Shown: positions 8,761 to 18,490 of the stretch, piece by piece
Layout of the letters: the number at the start of each line of letters is the position of its first letter
Position numbering within the stretch: the stretch's first letter is position 1
DNA from: Lacrimispora sphenoides JCM 1415
Lineage (GTDB): Bacteria > Bacillota > Clostridia > Lachnospirales > Lachnospiraceae
DNA: 64,000 bases
Direction: 5' to 3'
Assembly: GCF_900105615.1 (NCBI RefSeq)
Contig: NZ_LT630003.1
Span: forward strand, 4,166,501 to 4,230,500
Made by a program: the position numbers and the translations under genes
Notes under the pieces: model-generated
Database searches by the model: none
What the model was told of the DNA's origin: nothing
What the model saw: only the letters and a program-made list of their open reading frames with translations

Positions 8761-10446
8761 TCACTGCATTGTAAAGAAATCGGCTATGGGACCAAGGGCC
8801 AGCGCCGGCAAAAAGCTCAGCGCACCGATGATAAGGATAACTCCGGTCAAAAGTCCTATAAATATACCATTGCTGGTGGACAATGTGCCCTCGCTGACGG
8901 CTACGGCTTTCTTCCTTGCCATATTGCCGGCTAGGAAAATGACAGCTGTCATGGGAATAAACCGAACCAGCAGCATAATGATCCCGCCTAAAATATTGGT
9001 AAACGGGGTATTCCCGTAGAACCCTCCAAAGGAACTGCCGTTGTTATTCGCCATGGAAGAATAGGCATACAAAATCTCTGAAAATCCATGGGCTCCTGAA
9101 TTGGTCAGCCATGACCGGGCACCAGGCATAGAGACGGCTGCGGAAGTACCTATAAGCGTCAGAAGCGGGGGTACAAGGACAATTAAGCAAACCATTTTCA
9201 TATCAAAGGGTTCTACCTTTTTCCCAAGGTACTCCGGAGTCCGGCCAACCATTAAGCCTGCTATAAATACGGTAAGGAGTACAAATGCAAGCATTCCATA
9301 AAGTCCGCTTCCCACGCCGCCGAATACAATTTCCCCCAGCTGCATAAGGAACATGGAAACCATTCCTCCAAGGGGAGTAAGGCTGTCGTGCATTGCGTTC
9401 ACGGAGCCGTTTGATGCCGCCGTGGTTACCACTGCCCATAAGGAGGAAGCACCGACACCATGAATTACCTCCTTGCCCTCCATGCTGCCGGAAACTGCTG
9501 CGTGTTCAAACACAGGAGCCGCAAACTGTTCGCTGACGGTTATGGCAGCAAGAGCTGCGGCAAAGAAAATCATCATAGTAATATAAATTGACCGCCCCTG
9601 CCTGCCGTCTTTTACTGCCCTTCCAAAGCTTACGCAAAGCGCCGCAGGAATCAGCAGAATGGATAGAACCTGTATCAGGTTCGAGAAGGCAGTTGGATTC
9701 TCAAGCGGAAACGCGGAGTTCATCCCAAAGAAGCCGCCTCCGTTCGTTCCAAGCTGCTTGATTGCGATCTGGCTTGCCGCAGGACCTAAGGGGATTGTCT
9801 GCAAGGCTCCATTTTCCAGCATGGTAACTTCTTTATAGGGGCCAAACGTCTGTACCACCCCCTGGGAAACAAGAAGCAAAGCCACGAGAAAAGAAATCGG
9901 GATCAGGATATAAAGCGTGGACCTTATTAAGTCCGCCCAAAAATTCCCGATAGTTTTTTTCTGTTTCAGGACAAAGCCTCTGATTAAGGCAAAGAGGACG
10001 GCAATCCCCGTTGCAGCCGACACGAAGTTCTGGACGGCAAGGCCTGAAAACTGGGTGAAATAGGACAGGGCGGATTCGCCTGAATAGGACTGCCAGTTGG
10101 TGTTGGAGATAAAGCTGGCGGCTGTGTTAAAAGCCAGATGCCAGCTGGTTCCTTTCATTCCCTCCGAGTTAAATGGCAGAATCCCCTGCAGCATCAGCAA
10201 ACCGAAAAGAAAAACAAAGCCTGCCCCGCTGAATAGAAAAACGGAAAGTGCATACTTCCCTGCGTTCATCTCATCCTCGGCGTCAATGCCCATAAGCTTA
10301 TAAATCCCCTTTTCCAAAGGGGCAAGGACAGGTGTCAATAATACCCTCTGCCCTGTCATAGCCTTGTATATATAAATGCCTAAAGGTATGGACAACCCAA
10401 CTAAAACAGCAATATAAAATATGTCCTGCAAAACAATATGGCTCAT
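8761..10446 (-). CDS. kdpA: Potassium-transporting ATPase subunit KdpA
   Basis: Potassium-binding channel-like subunit of the Kdp pump, homologous to four linked channel repeats. 561 residues with about ten membrane helices. Selectivity-filter-like loops are visible in [30 protein letters not shown] and [10 protein letters not shown]. The ATG at 10446 overlaps the kdpF stop (ATGA) and is preceded by GAGGTGATC. Length and motifs are normal. Confidence 0.97.
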   Translation of the reverse strand: MSHIVLQDIFYIAVLVGLSIPLGIYIYKAMTGQRVLLTPVLAPLEKGIYKLMGIDAEDEMNAGKYALSVFLFSGAGFVFLFGLLMLQGILPFNSEGMKGTSWHLAFNTAASFISNTNWQSYSGESALSYFTQFSGLAVQNFVSAATGIAVLFALIRGFVLKQKKTIGNFWADLIRSTLYILIPISFLVALLLVSQGVVQTFGPYKEVTMLENGALQTIPLGPAASQIAIKQLGTNGGGFFGMNSAFPLENPTAFSNLIQVLSILLIPAALCVSFGRAVKDGRQGRSIYITMMIFFAAALAAITVSEQFAAPVFEHAAVSGSMEGKEVIHGVGASSLWAVVTTAASNGSVNAMHDSLTPLGGMVSMFLMQLGEIVFGGVGSGLYGMLAFVLLTVFIAGLMVGRTPEYLGKKVEPFDMKMVCLIVLVPPLLTLIGTSAAVSMPGARSWLTNSGAHGFSEILYAYSSMANNNGSSFGGFYGNTPFTNILGGIIMLLVRFIPMTAVIFLAGNMARKKAVAVSEGTLSTSNGIFIGLLTGVILIIGALSFLPALALGPIADFFTMQ

Positions 10447-10532
10447 AACTGATCACCTCGAAATAAAATATAAAATAAATAAATTAGCAATGAAACACCG
10501 ATAATGCTTACCAGCATCAAAATAGCTCCCAT
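10443..10532 (-). CDS. kdpF: Kdp pump small subunit KdpF
   Basis: A 29-residue single-span membrane peptide beginning [14 protein letters not shown] and ending FRGDQL, typical of KdpF, which stabilises the KdpABC complex. It is preceded by AGGAGAGG at good spacing, and its TGA overlaps the kdpA ATG. Position, size and hydrophobicity all support the call. It is too short for most gene finders. Confidence 0.88.
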   Translation of the reverse strand: MGAILMLVSIIGVSLLIYLFYILFRGDQL

Positions 10533-10594
10533 GATATCCTCTCCTGATCCTTTTATTTTTCTTCTCCCTATGCTCACAATCATATCAGAGAAAA

Positions 10595-10645
10595 AATCAA
10601 GACGGTGTTAAAATGAAAAGGTGCCATGTCAAGATGTTGTCAAGA
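10595..10645 (-). promoter_or_regulatory. Phased TCTTGAC repeats upstream of kdpF (candidate KdpE site and promoter)
   Basis: On the reverse strand two ATCTTGACA repeats follow one another with an 11-bp period (TTGACA at 10643-10638 and 10632-10627). A third copy, GTCTTGATT, lies 32 bp further on. Direct repeats one helical turn apart are the usual target of OmpR-class regulators. The nearer TTGACA could serve as a -35 with a poor -10, as expected for an activated promoter. Functional assignment is an inference. Confidence 0.4.
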
Positions 10646-10690
10646 TTATACGGCTCTCCTCAGTCTAGCGCTTCCATGAAAAAACTGCAT

Positions 10691-10734
10691 AAGAAAACAC
10701 ACCAAGGCTATCTTCCTCCACGGTGTGTCTTCTT
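10691..10734 (-). terminator. Terminator after the transketolase genes
   Basis: Stem AGAAGACACACC pairing with GGTGTGTTTTCT on the reverse strand (one G-T pair), with a T-run a few bases beyond. It lies 20 nt past the stop of the transketolase C-terminal gene and insulates the kdp promoter. Confidence 0.6.
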
Positions 10735-10753
10735 TAAATATTGTAAAAGAGTA

Positions 10754-11701
10754 TTACTTCCGATTATAAAAATTGAATATGCGATTTGCCAGGCTTTCTG
10801 AATCCAGTTCATGCTCTCTTAGCAGTTCCCTTGCAGAGCCGGATCTTCCATAGACGTCATTCACGCCTATTTTTAAAACTGGGACCGGATAATGTTCAGA
10901 CAGGGCATCACACACCGCGCTTCCTAATCCGCCGATAATGGAATGCTCCTCCACTACTGCTATTTTCCCTGTCTTTTTTGCTGACTGAATCACTAAATCC
11001 TTATCCAAGGGCTTAATGGTATGGATATTTATTATCTGCGCCTGAAGCCCTTTTTCCGCCAATATCTTTTCTGCCTCAAGCACTTCATTTACCAGAATCC
11101 CATTTGCAATGACAGTTATATCCCTTCCCTCTTTTAATACGACACCTTTCCCAATCTCAAAATGATAATCTTCCCTCTGATTAACGGGAGGAACAGGGAC
11201 TCTTCCAAATCTTAAATAAACAGGCCCTTTATGGTTATATGCTGCCTTTACCGCTGCTTTTGTTTCTATGTCATCCGAAGGACATATGACAACCATTCCC
11301 GGTATGGTCCTCATGAGAGCAAAGTCCTCATTGCATTGATGCGTGGCTCCATCCTCTCCTACAGAGATCCCTCCGTGAGTGGCTCCGATTTTTACATTTA
11401 AACCAGGGTATCCAATGGAATTACGTATCTGTTCAAACCCACGGCCTGCCGTAAACATGGCAAAGGAACTGGCAAAGGGAATCTTACCTGTTAAAGATAA
11501 GCCTGCAGCAACCCCCATCATATTACACTCTGCAATCCCGCAGTCGATATGTCTGTCAGGAAATGCCTTCTTAAAATAAGCGGTTTTTGTCGCAGAAGCC
11601 AGATCAGCATCCAATACAAGTAAATCTTCATGGATATTGCCTAATTCCACTAATGCTTCGCCATAACTGTCTCTGGTTGCCTTCTTTATGATCCCTGACA
11701 T
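10754..11701 (-). CDS. Transketolase, C-terminal subunit
   Basis: The second half of a split transketolase, which moves two-carbon units between pentose and hexose phosphates with thiamine diphosphate. 315 residues: the pyrimidine-binding domain (about 8-170) with the cofactor-activating Glu in IAECNMMGVAAGLS and the phosphate-contact segment GATHQCNEDFALMR, then the C-terminal domain (about 185-310). The ATG overlaps the end of the N-terminal subunit gene by 16 nt, so translation is coupled and the two form one enzyme. Lying downstream of an ascorbate-type PTS, it probably feeds xylulose 5-phosphate into central metabolism (inference). Confidence 0.93.
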   Translation of the reverse strand: MSGIIKKATRDSYGEALVELGNIHEDLLVLDADLASATKTAYFKKAFPDRHIDCGIAECNMMGVAAGLSLTGKIPFASSFAMFTAGRGFEQIRNSIGYPGLNVKIGATHGGISVGEDGATHQCNEDFALMRTIPGMVVICPSDDIETKAAVKAAYNHKGPVYLRFGRVPVPPVNQREDYHFEIGKGVVLKEGRDITVIANGILVNEVLEAEKILAEKGLQAQIINIHTIKPLDKDLVIQSAKKTGKIAVVEEHSIIGGLGSAVCDALSEHYPVPVLKIGVNDVYGRSGSARELLREHELDSESLANRIFNFYNRK

Positions 11702-12525
11702 AACAACTTCCTTTCCCTTTCCAATTCGTCCATAGCAAGCTGATACTGCTCTTCATTCAGTACACCGCTATGCCAGGACAAATTATCTTCCATAAATGAG
11801 ATGCCTTTTCCCTTTATTGTCTTCGTGATAATGACCGTTGGTTTTCCTTTTACCTGCTTTGCCGTCAGAAAGGCTTCTTCCAGTTCCTCAAAGTTATGGC
11901 CGTTGACTGTCACGGCATGAAACCCAAAAGCCTCAAACTTCTTGTCAATGGGATAGGGAGAACAGATCTCCTCAACAGTTCCGTCTATCTGGAGATTATT
12001 ATTATCTACAATCACGACCAGATTGTCTAATTTCCTGTGGGCTGCAAACATGGCAGCTTCCCATACCTGCCCTTCCTGTATTTCCCCGTCACCTGCAAGC
12101 GCGTAGACACGATAGTTTTTAGAAGACAGCTTCCCTGACAAAGCCATCCCGGCAGCAACGGAGATACCCTGTCCCAAAGATCCGCTGGACATATCCACGC
12201 CAGGCGTTTTCTTCATATCCGGATGCCCCTGTAACCTGGAACCTATTTTCCGAAAAGTCGATAATTCATCCACAGGAAAGAATCCACGGTTAGCCAGCAC
12301 TGCATAATATCCTGGCGTTATATGACCCTTGGATAAGATAAACCGGTCCCGGTCTTCCTTTCCCGGATCTTTTTCATCAATATTCAACTCTTTAAAAAAC
12401 AGGTACGCCAGTATTTCTGCTGCGGATAAAGATCCTCCCGGATGTCCGCAGCCTGCACGATATACGGCCTCAATGATTCCCTTGCGGATATCATTGGCTA
12501 TTAATTGCAGCTCCTTATACTCCAT
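11686..12525 (-). CDS. Transketolase, N-terminal subunit
   Basis: 279-residue thiamine-diphosphate-binding half of the split transketolase. Visible: AGCGHPGGSLSAAEILA, GSLGQGISVAAGMALSG and the cofactor and metal motif GDGEIQEGQVWEA followed by NLVVIVDNNNLQIDG. The open frame extends upstream to 12612, but the ATG at 12525 is preceded by AAAGAGGG and matches the usual N-terminus, so it is preferred. A stem-loop separates it from the PTS IIC gene. Confidence 0.93.
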   Translation of the reverse strand: MEYKELQLIANDIRKGIIEAVYRAGCGHPGGSLSAAEILAYLFFKELNIDEKDPGKEDRDRFILSKGHITPGYYAVLANRGFFPVDELSTFRKIGSRLQGHPDMKKTPGVDMSSGSLGQGISVAAGMALSGKLSSKNYRVYALAGDGEIQEGQVWEAAMFAAHRKLDNLVVIVDNNNLQIDGTVEEICSPYPIDKKFEAFGFHAVTVNGHNFEELEEAFLTAKQVKGKPTVIITKTIKGKGISFMEDNLSWHSGVLNEEQYQLAMDELERERKLLCQGS

Positions 12526-12582
12526 TCCAATCCCTCTTTCTTTAATCTCTGACAGAAAATCCAGTCTTCCGGTGAAAGAAGA

Positions 12583-12618
12583 GCTGTAATGCCTGAACCT
12601 GTCATCAGGCATTACAGC
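12583..12618 (-). terminator. Stem-loop between PTS IIC and transketolase genes
   Basis: Perfect 14-bp stem GCTGTAATGCCTGA with a short loop, followed on the reverse strand by TCTTCTTT. It may end or attenuate the PTS transcript before the transketolase genes. Confidence 0.6.
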
Positions 12619-12633
12619 CTTCTTCTTTATGTA

Positions 12634-13986
12634 TCATGATTCTGATTCTTTTCTCCCAGGTTTCTTAATTGAGACAGCGATCATGACTGCCAATACTCCG
12701 AAAACGAATATGGTGGCAGCTATAGGCCCTAATTGCCCGGCTTTACCGATTAAAAATCCGGAAGCTATAAAATCCAGATCAGAGAAGGTTGTTCCCTGGT
12801 AACCCAGATCACCAAGCAATGGCATTAAGAGAAGCGGAGCAAAAGTCAGCATTAAACCGTTTATAAAGGATCCAAATACAGCTCCTTTTACCCCTCCGTT
12901 GGCATTGCCGAAAACTCCCGCCGTAGCGCCGCAGAAGAAGTGAGGCACAACTCCCGGCAATATGATGATTCCTCCGGTAAGAATAAGCATGATCATACCT
13001 ACGATCCCGCCTACGAAACTGGAAAAGAATCCAATTAATACAGCATTTGGTGCAAAGGTATACACAATCGGGCAGTCTAACGCCGGTTTCGCATTGGGAA
13101 TCAGCCTTTCCGAAATACCCTTGAATGCAGGCACAATTTCTGCAAGGATCAGACGCACACCCTGTAAAATGATAAATACTCCTGCCGCAAACTGAATTCC
13201 TTTTGTAATGGAAAACATAATATAATTCGTTCCGTCTGACCAGTTGTTCTTTACATAGTCCGGTCCGCAAAAGAGTGCAAGGATCAGATAAAAGATAACC
13301 ATAGTCAGGGAAATAGAAACAGAACTGTCTCTTAAAAATGCAAGTGATTTCGGGAATTCTATCTCTTCCGTTGACTTAGAATTTTTCCCTACTAATTTAC
13401 CGATCATTGCAGAAGACCAATATCCGATGGTGCTGAAATGTCCGAAAGCCACATCATCGGATTTCGTTATCTTTTTCATCGTCGGCTGTGCCAGGGCAGG
13501 GAACAGCACCATAACAATTCCAAGGGCAACCGCTCCCACTACCACTGTCGCAGCAGTAGACATGCCAATGGTAATTAAGATAACACCAATCATACAAGCC
13601 ATATAAAGAGTATGATGTCCTGTGAGAAAAACATATTTAAACCTGGTAATACGGGCAATTAAGATATTGGCGAACATTCCGAAAAACATGATCAGGGCAG
13701 TAACCTGGCCATACTCTTTTAATGCCACCGCTATAATGGCCTCGTTATTTGGCACAACTCCTGCCGTATGAAACGCCTCCTGAAACATTCCTCCCAATGG
13801 GGCCAGGGATGTGACGATCACATCTGCTCCTGCCGATAACACGATAAAACCAAGAAATGACTTTATCGTACCTCTGATGGTATCTGCTGCGGGTTTCTTT
13901 TGCAGCAATAAGCCAATCAATGCAATTAATGCCACTAATACTGCAGGGGTCGAAAGAATTTCCTGTATTATATTTAAAACAGCCAT
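12634..13986 (-). CDS. PTS ascorbate-type transporter subunit IIC
   Basis: Membrane channel of a phosphotransferase system of the UlaA/SgaT family. 450 residues with ten or more hydrophobic helices and the family segments GFIVLSAGADVI, LTGHHTLYMA, GYWSSAMIGK and PGVVPHFFCGATAGVFGN. IIB lies 23 nt upstream, and the regulator upstream of that carries the only EIIA domain in the cluster. UlaA-family transporters take up ascorbate or related sugar acids and pentitols. The substrate is not determined by sequence, though the adjacent transketolase favours a product that becomes a pentose phosphate. Confidence 0.88.
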   Translation of the reverse strand: MAVLNIIQEILSTPAVLVALIALIGLLLQKKPAADTIRGTIKSFLGFIVLSAGADVIVTSLAPLGGMFQEAFHTAGVVPNNEAIIAVALKEYGQVTALIMFFGMFANILIARITRFKYVFLTGHHTLYMACMIGVILITIGMSTAATVVVGAVALGIVMVLFPALAQPTMKKITKSDDVAFGHFSTIGYWSSAMIGKLVGKNSKSTEEIEFPKSLAFLRDSSVSISLTMVIFYLILALFCGPDYVKNNWSDGTNYIMFSITKGIQFAAGVFIILQGVRLILAEIVPAFKGISERLIPNAKPALDCPIVYTFAPNAVLIGFFSSFVGGIVGMIMLILTGGIIILPGVVPHFFCGATAGVFGNANGGVKGAVFGSFINGLMLTFAPLLLMPLLGDLGYQGTTFSDLDFIASGFLIGKAGQLGPIAATIFVFGVLAVMIAVSIKKPGRKESES

Positions 13987-14009
13987 TGTCTTCTCCTCTC
14001 TTTGCGCAA

Positions 14010-14291
14010 TTAGATCACATTCAGTTTCCTTAAGGACTCTTCCAATTTTTCCTTCAGTTCTTTTTTATCCAGCAGGTTATCAAGCTCTACGACTCCCTTC
14101 AAATGGGTCATTGCCATAGCGATATCTCTTCCTGCAATAAAGATATCTGCCGCTCCCGGTGTCGCACCCCCTAAATCACTATGATCCACCTCAATTCCTG
14201 CTGCCCCAATCTCCTTTAACACATTTTTTATATTCATTTCCATCATAAAACTGCTTCCAAGCCCTGAACCGCAAACCGCCAATATCTTCAT
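14010..14291 (-). CDS. PTS IIB component, ascorbate type
   Basis: 93-residue cytosolic phosphocarrier. The phosphorylated cysteine sits in the P-loop MKILAVCGSGLGSSFMME (Cys7), as in UlaB/SgaB. It passes phosphate from EIIA to the sugar bound by IIC. It lies between the regulator (20 nt) and IIC in one operon. Confidence 0.9.
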   Translation of the reverse strand: MKILAVCGSGLGSSFMMEMNIKNVLKEIGAAGIEVDHSDLGGATPGAADIFIAGRDIAMAMTHLKGVVELDNLLDKKELKEKLEESLRKLNVI

Positions 14292-14311
14292 ATGACATTT
14301 ACCTCGTTTTT

Positions 14312-16384
14312 TTATTCCTCATCAATATCAAGCAATTTGATGACATCCTCCACTGAGTTACATGCTACGAATTGTTCCCTGGTATCTTCATTGGTTAAAA
14401 TATTAGATAGTTGGGCAAGCGCTCTTAAATGTGTGTGATTATCAATCGCCGCCATGGTAATGAAGACCTTAACCGGCTTTTGGGGATTATCCAGCACTAA
14501 AACCTCTTCTTCCAGCTTCAAAAAACTCATTCCCAGTTTATTGACCCCTGTTTGATTCTGTGCATGGGGAATCGCAACATAGGGACATATTACGATATAG
14601 GGACCAAAGCCCTTCACATTATCTATCATTGCATTGATATAATCTTTTGTAATGGAACCATTCTCCAATAAAGGCCTTGCCCCCAGCCAGATTGCTTCCT
14701 CCCAACTGTTAACACGGGAAGCAAATTGTATGGTTTCCTTCGTAAGAAGGTCTTTTATCACAGGTAATCCTCCTTCTCTGTTGCTTTCTTTTTTATACTT
14801 CTTCTGCAAGAGGTTCTTCAAATCTCTGCTTAATCCCTTCTGATCATGAATCACTGCATATTTCTCTACGATTTCCAAAATGGAATGAACTGATAAATTA
14901 GCTTCTGATTTGATTCCAAATACCGAAGAATATACCACTTCACTTATTATAAATTTTTCTTCCACCGTTAGAATGGGGGAGGACAGGAACAAATACTTCT
15001 CTTCAGGCACATCAATCCCCTCGGTAGTGGAAAAAACCATGTCATAAGTTTCAAGCGGAATTCCTTTGAATTCTTCTGCATTACAGGTAGCCACAAAGTG
15101 TATTTCGGGAAATATTTTTATTAATTGGTTTTTCATCATAACAGAGCTTGCAAGTCCGTTCTGGCAAACGATAATCGCCCTTTTTCTGATCTTATCCTGA
15201 TCCGGTAAATCCATTACCGTCATAAAATGCAAGGCGATATAGGCAATCTCATCATCGGGAATCAAGCAGTCCAAATAGTCCCCAAAGGGCTCCAGCACGA
15301 ATCTGCATATGTCAAATACCTCTCCGTACTCTTTTTTAACCTGCATCAATGCCGGATTCACTACCGGTATCCCATACTTCAGCCGAAAATAGGCCAAACG
15401 TAAATGCATCAGCATGTTTTCTGATATGCCCGCCTTCTTCTGCACCACGGTTCCTGTGATTACTTCAAAACGGTTAATCAGGCTTTGGCACATCTCCTGT
15501 AAAAATATGCTCTCCTGATCGTAAAGCTGGAAATACATGTTATCTCCCAAAGCCATGCTTAACAAAAGTACAAATAAATAGTCAATCTCTTCTTTGGACA
15601 AATGAAACGTCAGTGACTCATAAAAATCTATTACAGCTTCATAAAGAGGGAGGTGGTTCCACATGGGTTCATGGATCAGGGGGGATACGTATGTAATTGA
15701 CTGACAGTGATAGGGCAGTAAACTGATAAAATAGATCACCAGGATTAGATATTCCTTCATAATCGGCAGATTAAATTCCTTAATCAGGGTTTCTACCTTG
15801 TCTTTTGTTTCTTCAAATACAGCATCATAGGAAATGTCCGACACAGCCAGTGAGATCAGCTCTTTACATAAGAAGTTGTCTTTTAAGTTAATAATTGACA
15901 GCAGCACCAGAGATCGGATTTTAATGGGCTCACCTTCAAAGTAATAACCTGACTTTCGTGAGTATTTTAATTCCACCTTGTACTTACTGCCTATCCCTGC
16001 AATTTTTCTTAAATCACCTAAAACAGTATTCTTGCTTGATTGCAGCTTCGTAATAAAATGATTCAGCCCCAAAGGTTCCCTTGTACAAAAAATCTGAATA
16101 CAGATCATCCAGATTTTATTTTCCCCATTAACAATGAATTTCTGATGGGGCAGGTTTAGCCTCGTTACTTTGTCGATTGTCTCCTTATTAATCAGAAATC
16201 TCCCTCTTGACAATCTGATTAATTCAATCTCATTTTCTTTCAGCAGCTCATTAATCTTTCTCACATCATATTCAATCTGCCTTTTGGAGCATCCTAATAA
16301 ATCCCTGGCTTTGCTAACAGTAAAATTTCTGTCACTCAGAAGATACTGTAATAAATTGAACGCGCGCTTTTCAATAACTTGCAT
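14312..16384 (-). CDS. PRD-type transcriptional activator with EIIB and EIIA domains
   Basis: 690-residue BglG/MtlR-class regulator. In order: N-terminal winged-helix regions (about 1-160, including SKARDLLGCSKRQIEYDV), two PTS regulation domains (about 165-400), an EIIB-like domain with Cys in AIIVCQNGLASSVMM (about 405-490), and a type-2 EIIA domain with His in CPYVAIPHAQN (about 540-690). Phosphorylation by the PTS would set its activity. No separate EIIA gene is present, so this domain may also serve transport (inference). The ATG at 16384 is chosen for AGAGGTGG 5 nt upstream; the longer frame to 16423 lacks a site. The operon start is AT-rich with no clear -35, as expected for an activated promoter. 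Confidence 0.88.
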   Translation of the reverse strand: MQVIEKRAFNLLQYLLSDRNFTVSKARDLLGCSKRQIEYDVRKINELLKENEIELIRLSRGRFLINKETIDKVTRLNLPHQKFIVNGENKIWMICIQIFCTREPLGLNHFITKLQSSKNTVLGDLRKIAGIGSKYKVELKYSRKSGYYFEGEPIKIRSLVLLSIINLKDNFLCKELISLAVSDISYDAVFEETKDKVETLIKEFNLPIMKEYLILVIYFISLLPYHCQSITYVSPLIHEPMWNHLPLYEAVIDFYESLTFHLSKEEIDYLFVLLLSMALGDNMYFQLYDQESIFLQEMCQSLINRFEVITGTVVQKKAGISENMLMHLRLAYFRLKYGIPVVNPALMQVKKEYGEVFDICRFVLEPFGDYLDCLIPDDEIAYIALHFMTVMDLPDQDKIRKRAIIVCQNGLASSVMMKNQLIKIFPEIHFVATCNAEEFKGIPLETYDMVFSTTEGIDVPEEKYLFLSSPILTVEEKFIISEVVYSSVFGIKSEANLSVHSILEIVEKYAVIHDQKGLSRDLKNLLQKKYKKESNREGGLPVIKDLLTKETIQFASRVNSWEEAIWLGARPLLENGSITKDYINAMIDNVKGFGPYIVICPYVAIPHAQNQTGVNKLGMSFLKLEEEVLVLDNPQKPVKVFITMAAIDNHTHLRALAQLSNILTNEDTREQFVACNSVEDVIKLLDIDEE

Positions 16385-16522
16385 TGCCCCACCTCTTTTA
16401 TGCAATATATCACTGATTTCCATTAATTATTATAATTAAGCTTTATTTTCCAACTTAATTGATACCTAAATTTGTCATTATAAAATATACAAAAATGTGC
16501 TCATAAAAAATGCAAAAAAAAT

Positions 16523-16546
16523 GAGGGCAATCGATTGATCGCCCTC
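16523..16546 (-). terminator. Terminator of the GH13 gene
   Basis: Stem GAGGGCGATC / GATTGCCCTC (one G-T pair, loop AATC) followed by ATTTTTTTT on the reverse strand: a classical intrinsic terminator about 43 nt past the stop. Confidence 0.85.
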
Positions 16547-16588
16547 AAAAACATCATAACCATAAATAACTTTTTCAAATACCACGGA

Positions 16589-18424
16589 TCATTTCTTTCC
16601 TATAAACACCACGATGGACCTGGGTGGAATCAGAAACCGTTTCCCTTCTGCCGCAGGCTCCTTACCTTCCGGGTACATGCCGTTTTCTTCCCCTTTATCC
16701 GTATGAAAGACCACATGCCATTGCTCCTTCTTAGGCAGATTAGGAAGATCAAATTCGTGTGGCTCCCAGTGCATGTTATAAGCCACATAAAAGTTATTAT
16801 CCGCAGTCCCATCCGGTTTTCTTCCATATTCCCCACAGTAAAAGATTCCAAGCTGACGCCGGTAATTATCAAATTCCGGACACCATGCCTTTACTCCATG
16901 ATAGGAAACATCGGGAAACCCGCATGCAAGATAATCCATGATCCTTGGCTCCTTCGGCATATGGAATACCGGATGAGCTTTCCGGAATGCGATCACAGCC
17001 TTCACAAATTCCAGAATATCCTGATTGGTCTTAACCAGATTCCAGTTCAGCCATGATACTTCATTATCCTGGCAATATGCATTATTATTGCCTGACTGGG
17101 AATTGCCGAATTCATCTCCAGCCATAATAAGGGGCGTTCCCTGGCTCAAAAGCAAAAGAAGGAATGCGTTTCGCAGCTGCTTTTTCCGAAGCTCCACCAC
17201 CTTTTTCCGTTTCGTCGGCCCTTCGACTCCGCAGTTCCAGGAATAATTATAGGGATTGCCATCCTGGTTTTTCTCCCCGTTATCCTCATTATGCTTAGTA
17301 TCGTAAGATACCATATCCATCATGGTAAATCCGTTGGTATTGGCCATATAATTAATGACGCCGTACCCCGCCGGATTACTCCTGGTGCGGAATGCAAGGT
17401 TTTTCATCTGTTCCTCATCGCCCTTTAATACCCGGCGCATATCCACCAGAAAGCCGTCGTTATACTCTCCTAAGTGCTTAACCTTTCCTTCAAAGGCCGG
17501 GTCCCAGGAAACCGCAAACAGCTTGATCCGGCTTAAATAAGGATCCCGTTCAAGGAGGTCTAAGGGCGGGGCTCCTACCAGATGAATCCCGTCCACATGA
17601 AATTCATCCGCCCAGAACCGAACCACATCAAGAACAAAAGAGGGCGGTTCCTTTCCGGTAAAGAAAAGCTCCACGATCAACTCAATCCCCTCTTTATGAA
17701 GAGCCTTCACAAGGCTTTTAAACTCCAAAGCCGGGTCCTTTATAGAGGCGTAGGAAGCCTTTGGAGCAAAATAACAGCCTGACGTATATCCCCAATAATT
17801 CAATTTTCCAACAGGTTTATCCACACCAAAAGGGCTCCCATACACAGGTTCCTGCATGATGACCTCGGAAAATTCATTCACTGGCATCAGCTCCACCGCA
17901 GTAATGCCCAGTTCCTTCAAATAAGGGATCTTTTCCCGTATGGCATCAAAGGTCCCTCTGTTCTTTGCTTTGGAAGAGGCGTGCTTAGTAAAACCCCGGT
18001 TATGGAGCCGGTATATGATACTGTCCTCATATGGGATTTGAAGAAGCTTATCCTCTTCCCAGTTAAAATCAGAAAACTCGATGGGAGTTCTTAAATGAGT
18101 GGAAGCGTGTTCAAGATCCCCCCATATCTCCCGTCCGGTAAAACGTGTTCCATAAGGATCAGAAAACAGCTTTCCATCGATTTCAAAGCAGTATTCCAGA
18201 TTTTCAAAATCCTCTCCCAGAATGGTCATGCTCCATACATCGCCTTTTCTGGCCTCTGCAGGAAAGGAAAGGGTCTGAACCGGTGTTTCTTCTCCGGCCT
18301 TATAGATAAGGACCCTGCATTCCTCTCCTTGCGCAGCCACACACAGGCGGATACCGCCGGATACCCTTGAGAGCCCCATAGAATTGGTTCCCATCTCGTG
18401 CTTTGCAATCTTGTACTGTACCAT
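16589..18424 (-). CDS. GH13 debranching-enzyme-like protein lacking catalytic residues
   Basis: 611 residues with the architecture of GlgX/isoamylase: an N-terminal beta-sandwich region (about 10-110), a GH13 barrel (about 130-500) and a C-terminal domain. Framework motifs are kept (VELMPVNEF, LNYWGYTSGCYFAP, WNCGVEG, LLLSQGTPLIMAGDEFG). All four catalytic regions are altered. Region I DVVxNH reads VELFFTG. The nucleophile motif FRFD reads IHLV. The acid/base segment AEPWD reads AVSWD. The CHDGF segment reads NTNGF. Nucleophile, acid/base and transition-state Asp are therefore all missing, while the frame is intact with a good ribosome binding site (GGAGGAG) and terminator. It is probably a glycan-binding or regulatory pseudoenzyme, not a debranching enzyme. 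No other glycogen genes are adjacent. Confidence 0.8.
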   Translation of the reverse strand: MVQYKIAKHEMGTNSMGLSRVSGGIRLCVAAQGEECRVLIYKAGEETPVQTLSFPAEARKGDVWSMTILGEDFENLEYCFEIDGKLFSDPYGTRFTGREIWGDLEHASTHLRTPIEFSDFNWEEDKLLQIPYEDSIIYRLHNRGFTKHASSKAKNRGTFDAIREKIPYLKELGITAVELMPVNEFSEVIMQEPVYGSPFGVDKPVGKLNYWGYTSGCYFAPKASYASIKDPALEFKSLVKALHKEGIELIVELFFTGKEPPSFVLDVVRFWADEFHVDGIHLVGAPPLDLLERDPYLSRIKLFAVSWDPAFEGKVKHLGEYNDGFLVDMRRVLKGDEEQMKNLAFRTRSNPAGYGVINYMANTNGFTMMDMVSYDTKHNEDNGEKNQDGNPYNYSWNCGVEGPTKRKKVVELRKKQLRNAFLLLLLSQGTPLIMAGDEFGNSQSGNNNAYCQDNEVSWLNWNLVKTNQDILEFVKAVIAFRKAHPVFHMPKEPRIMDYLACGFPDVSYHGVKAWCPEFDNYRRQLGIFYCGEYGRKPDGTADNNFYVAYNMHWEPHEFDLPNLPKKEQWHVVFHTDKGEENGMYPEGKEPAAEGKRFLIPPRSIVVFIGKK

Positions 18425-18490
18425 ATCGCTTATCTCCTCCGTCTCTTGGGCCGATCCCGGAATAGTTTCTGCTGACTTTTATCGTTCATC

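Noticed and set aside
10613..10801. 62-codon plus-strand frame in the kdp control region
   Set aside because: Overlaps the promoter repeats, the terminator hairpin and the end of the transketolase gene; no ribosome binding site.
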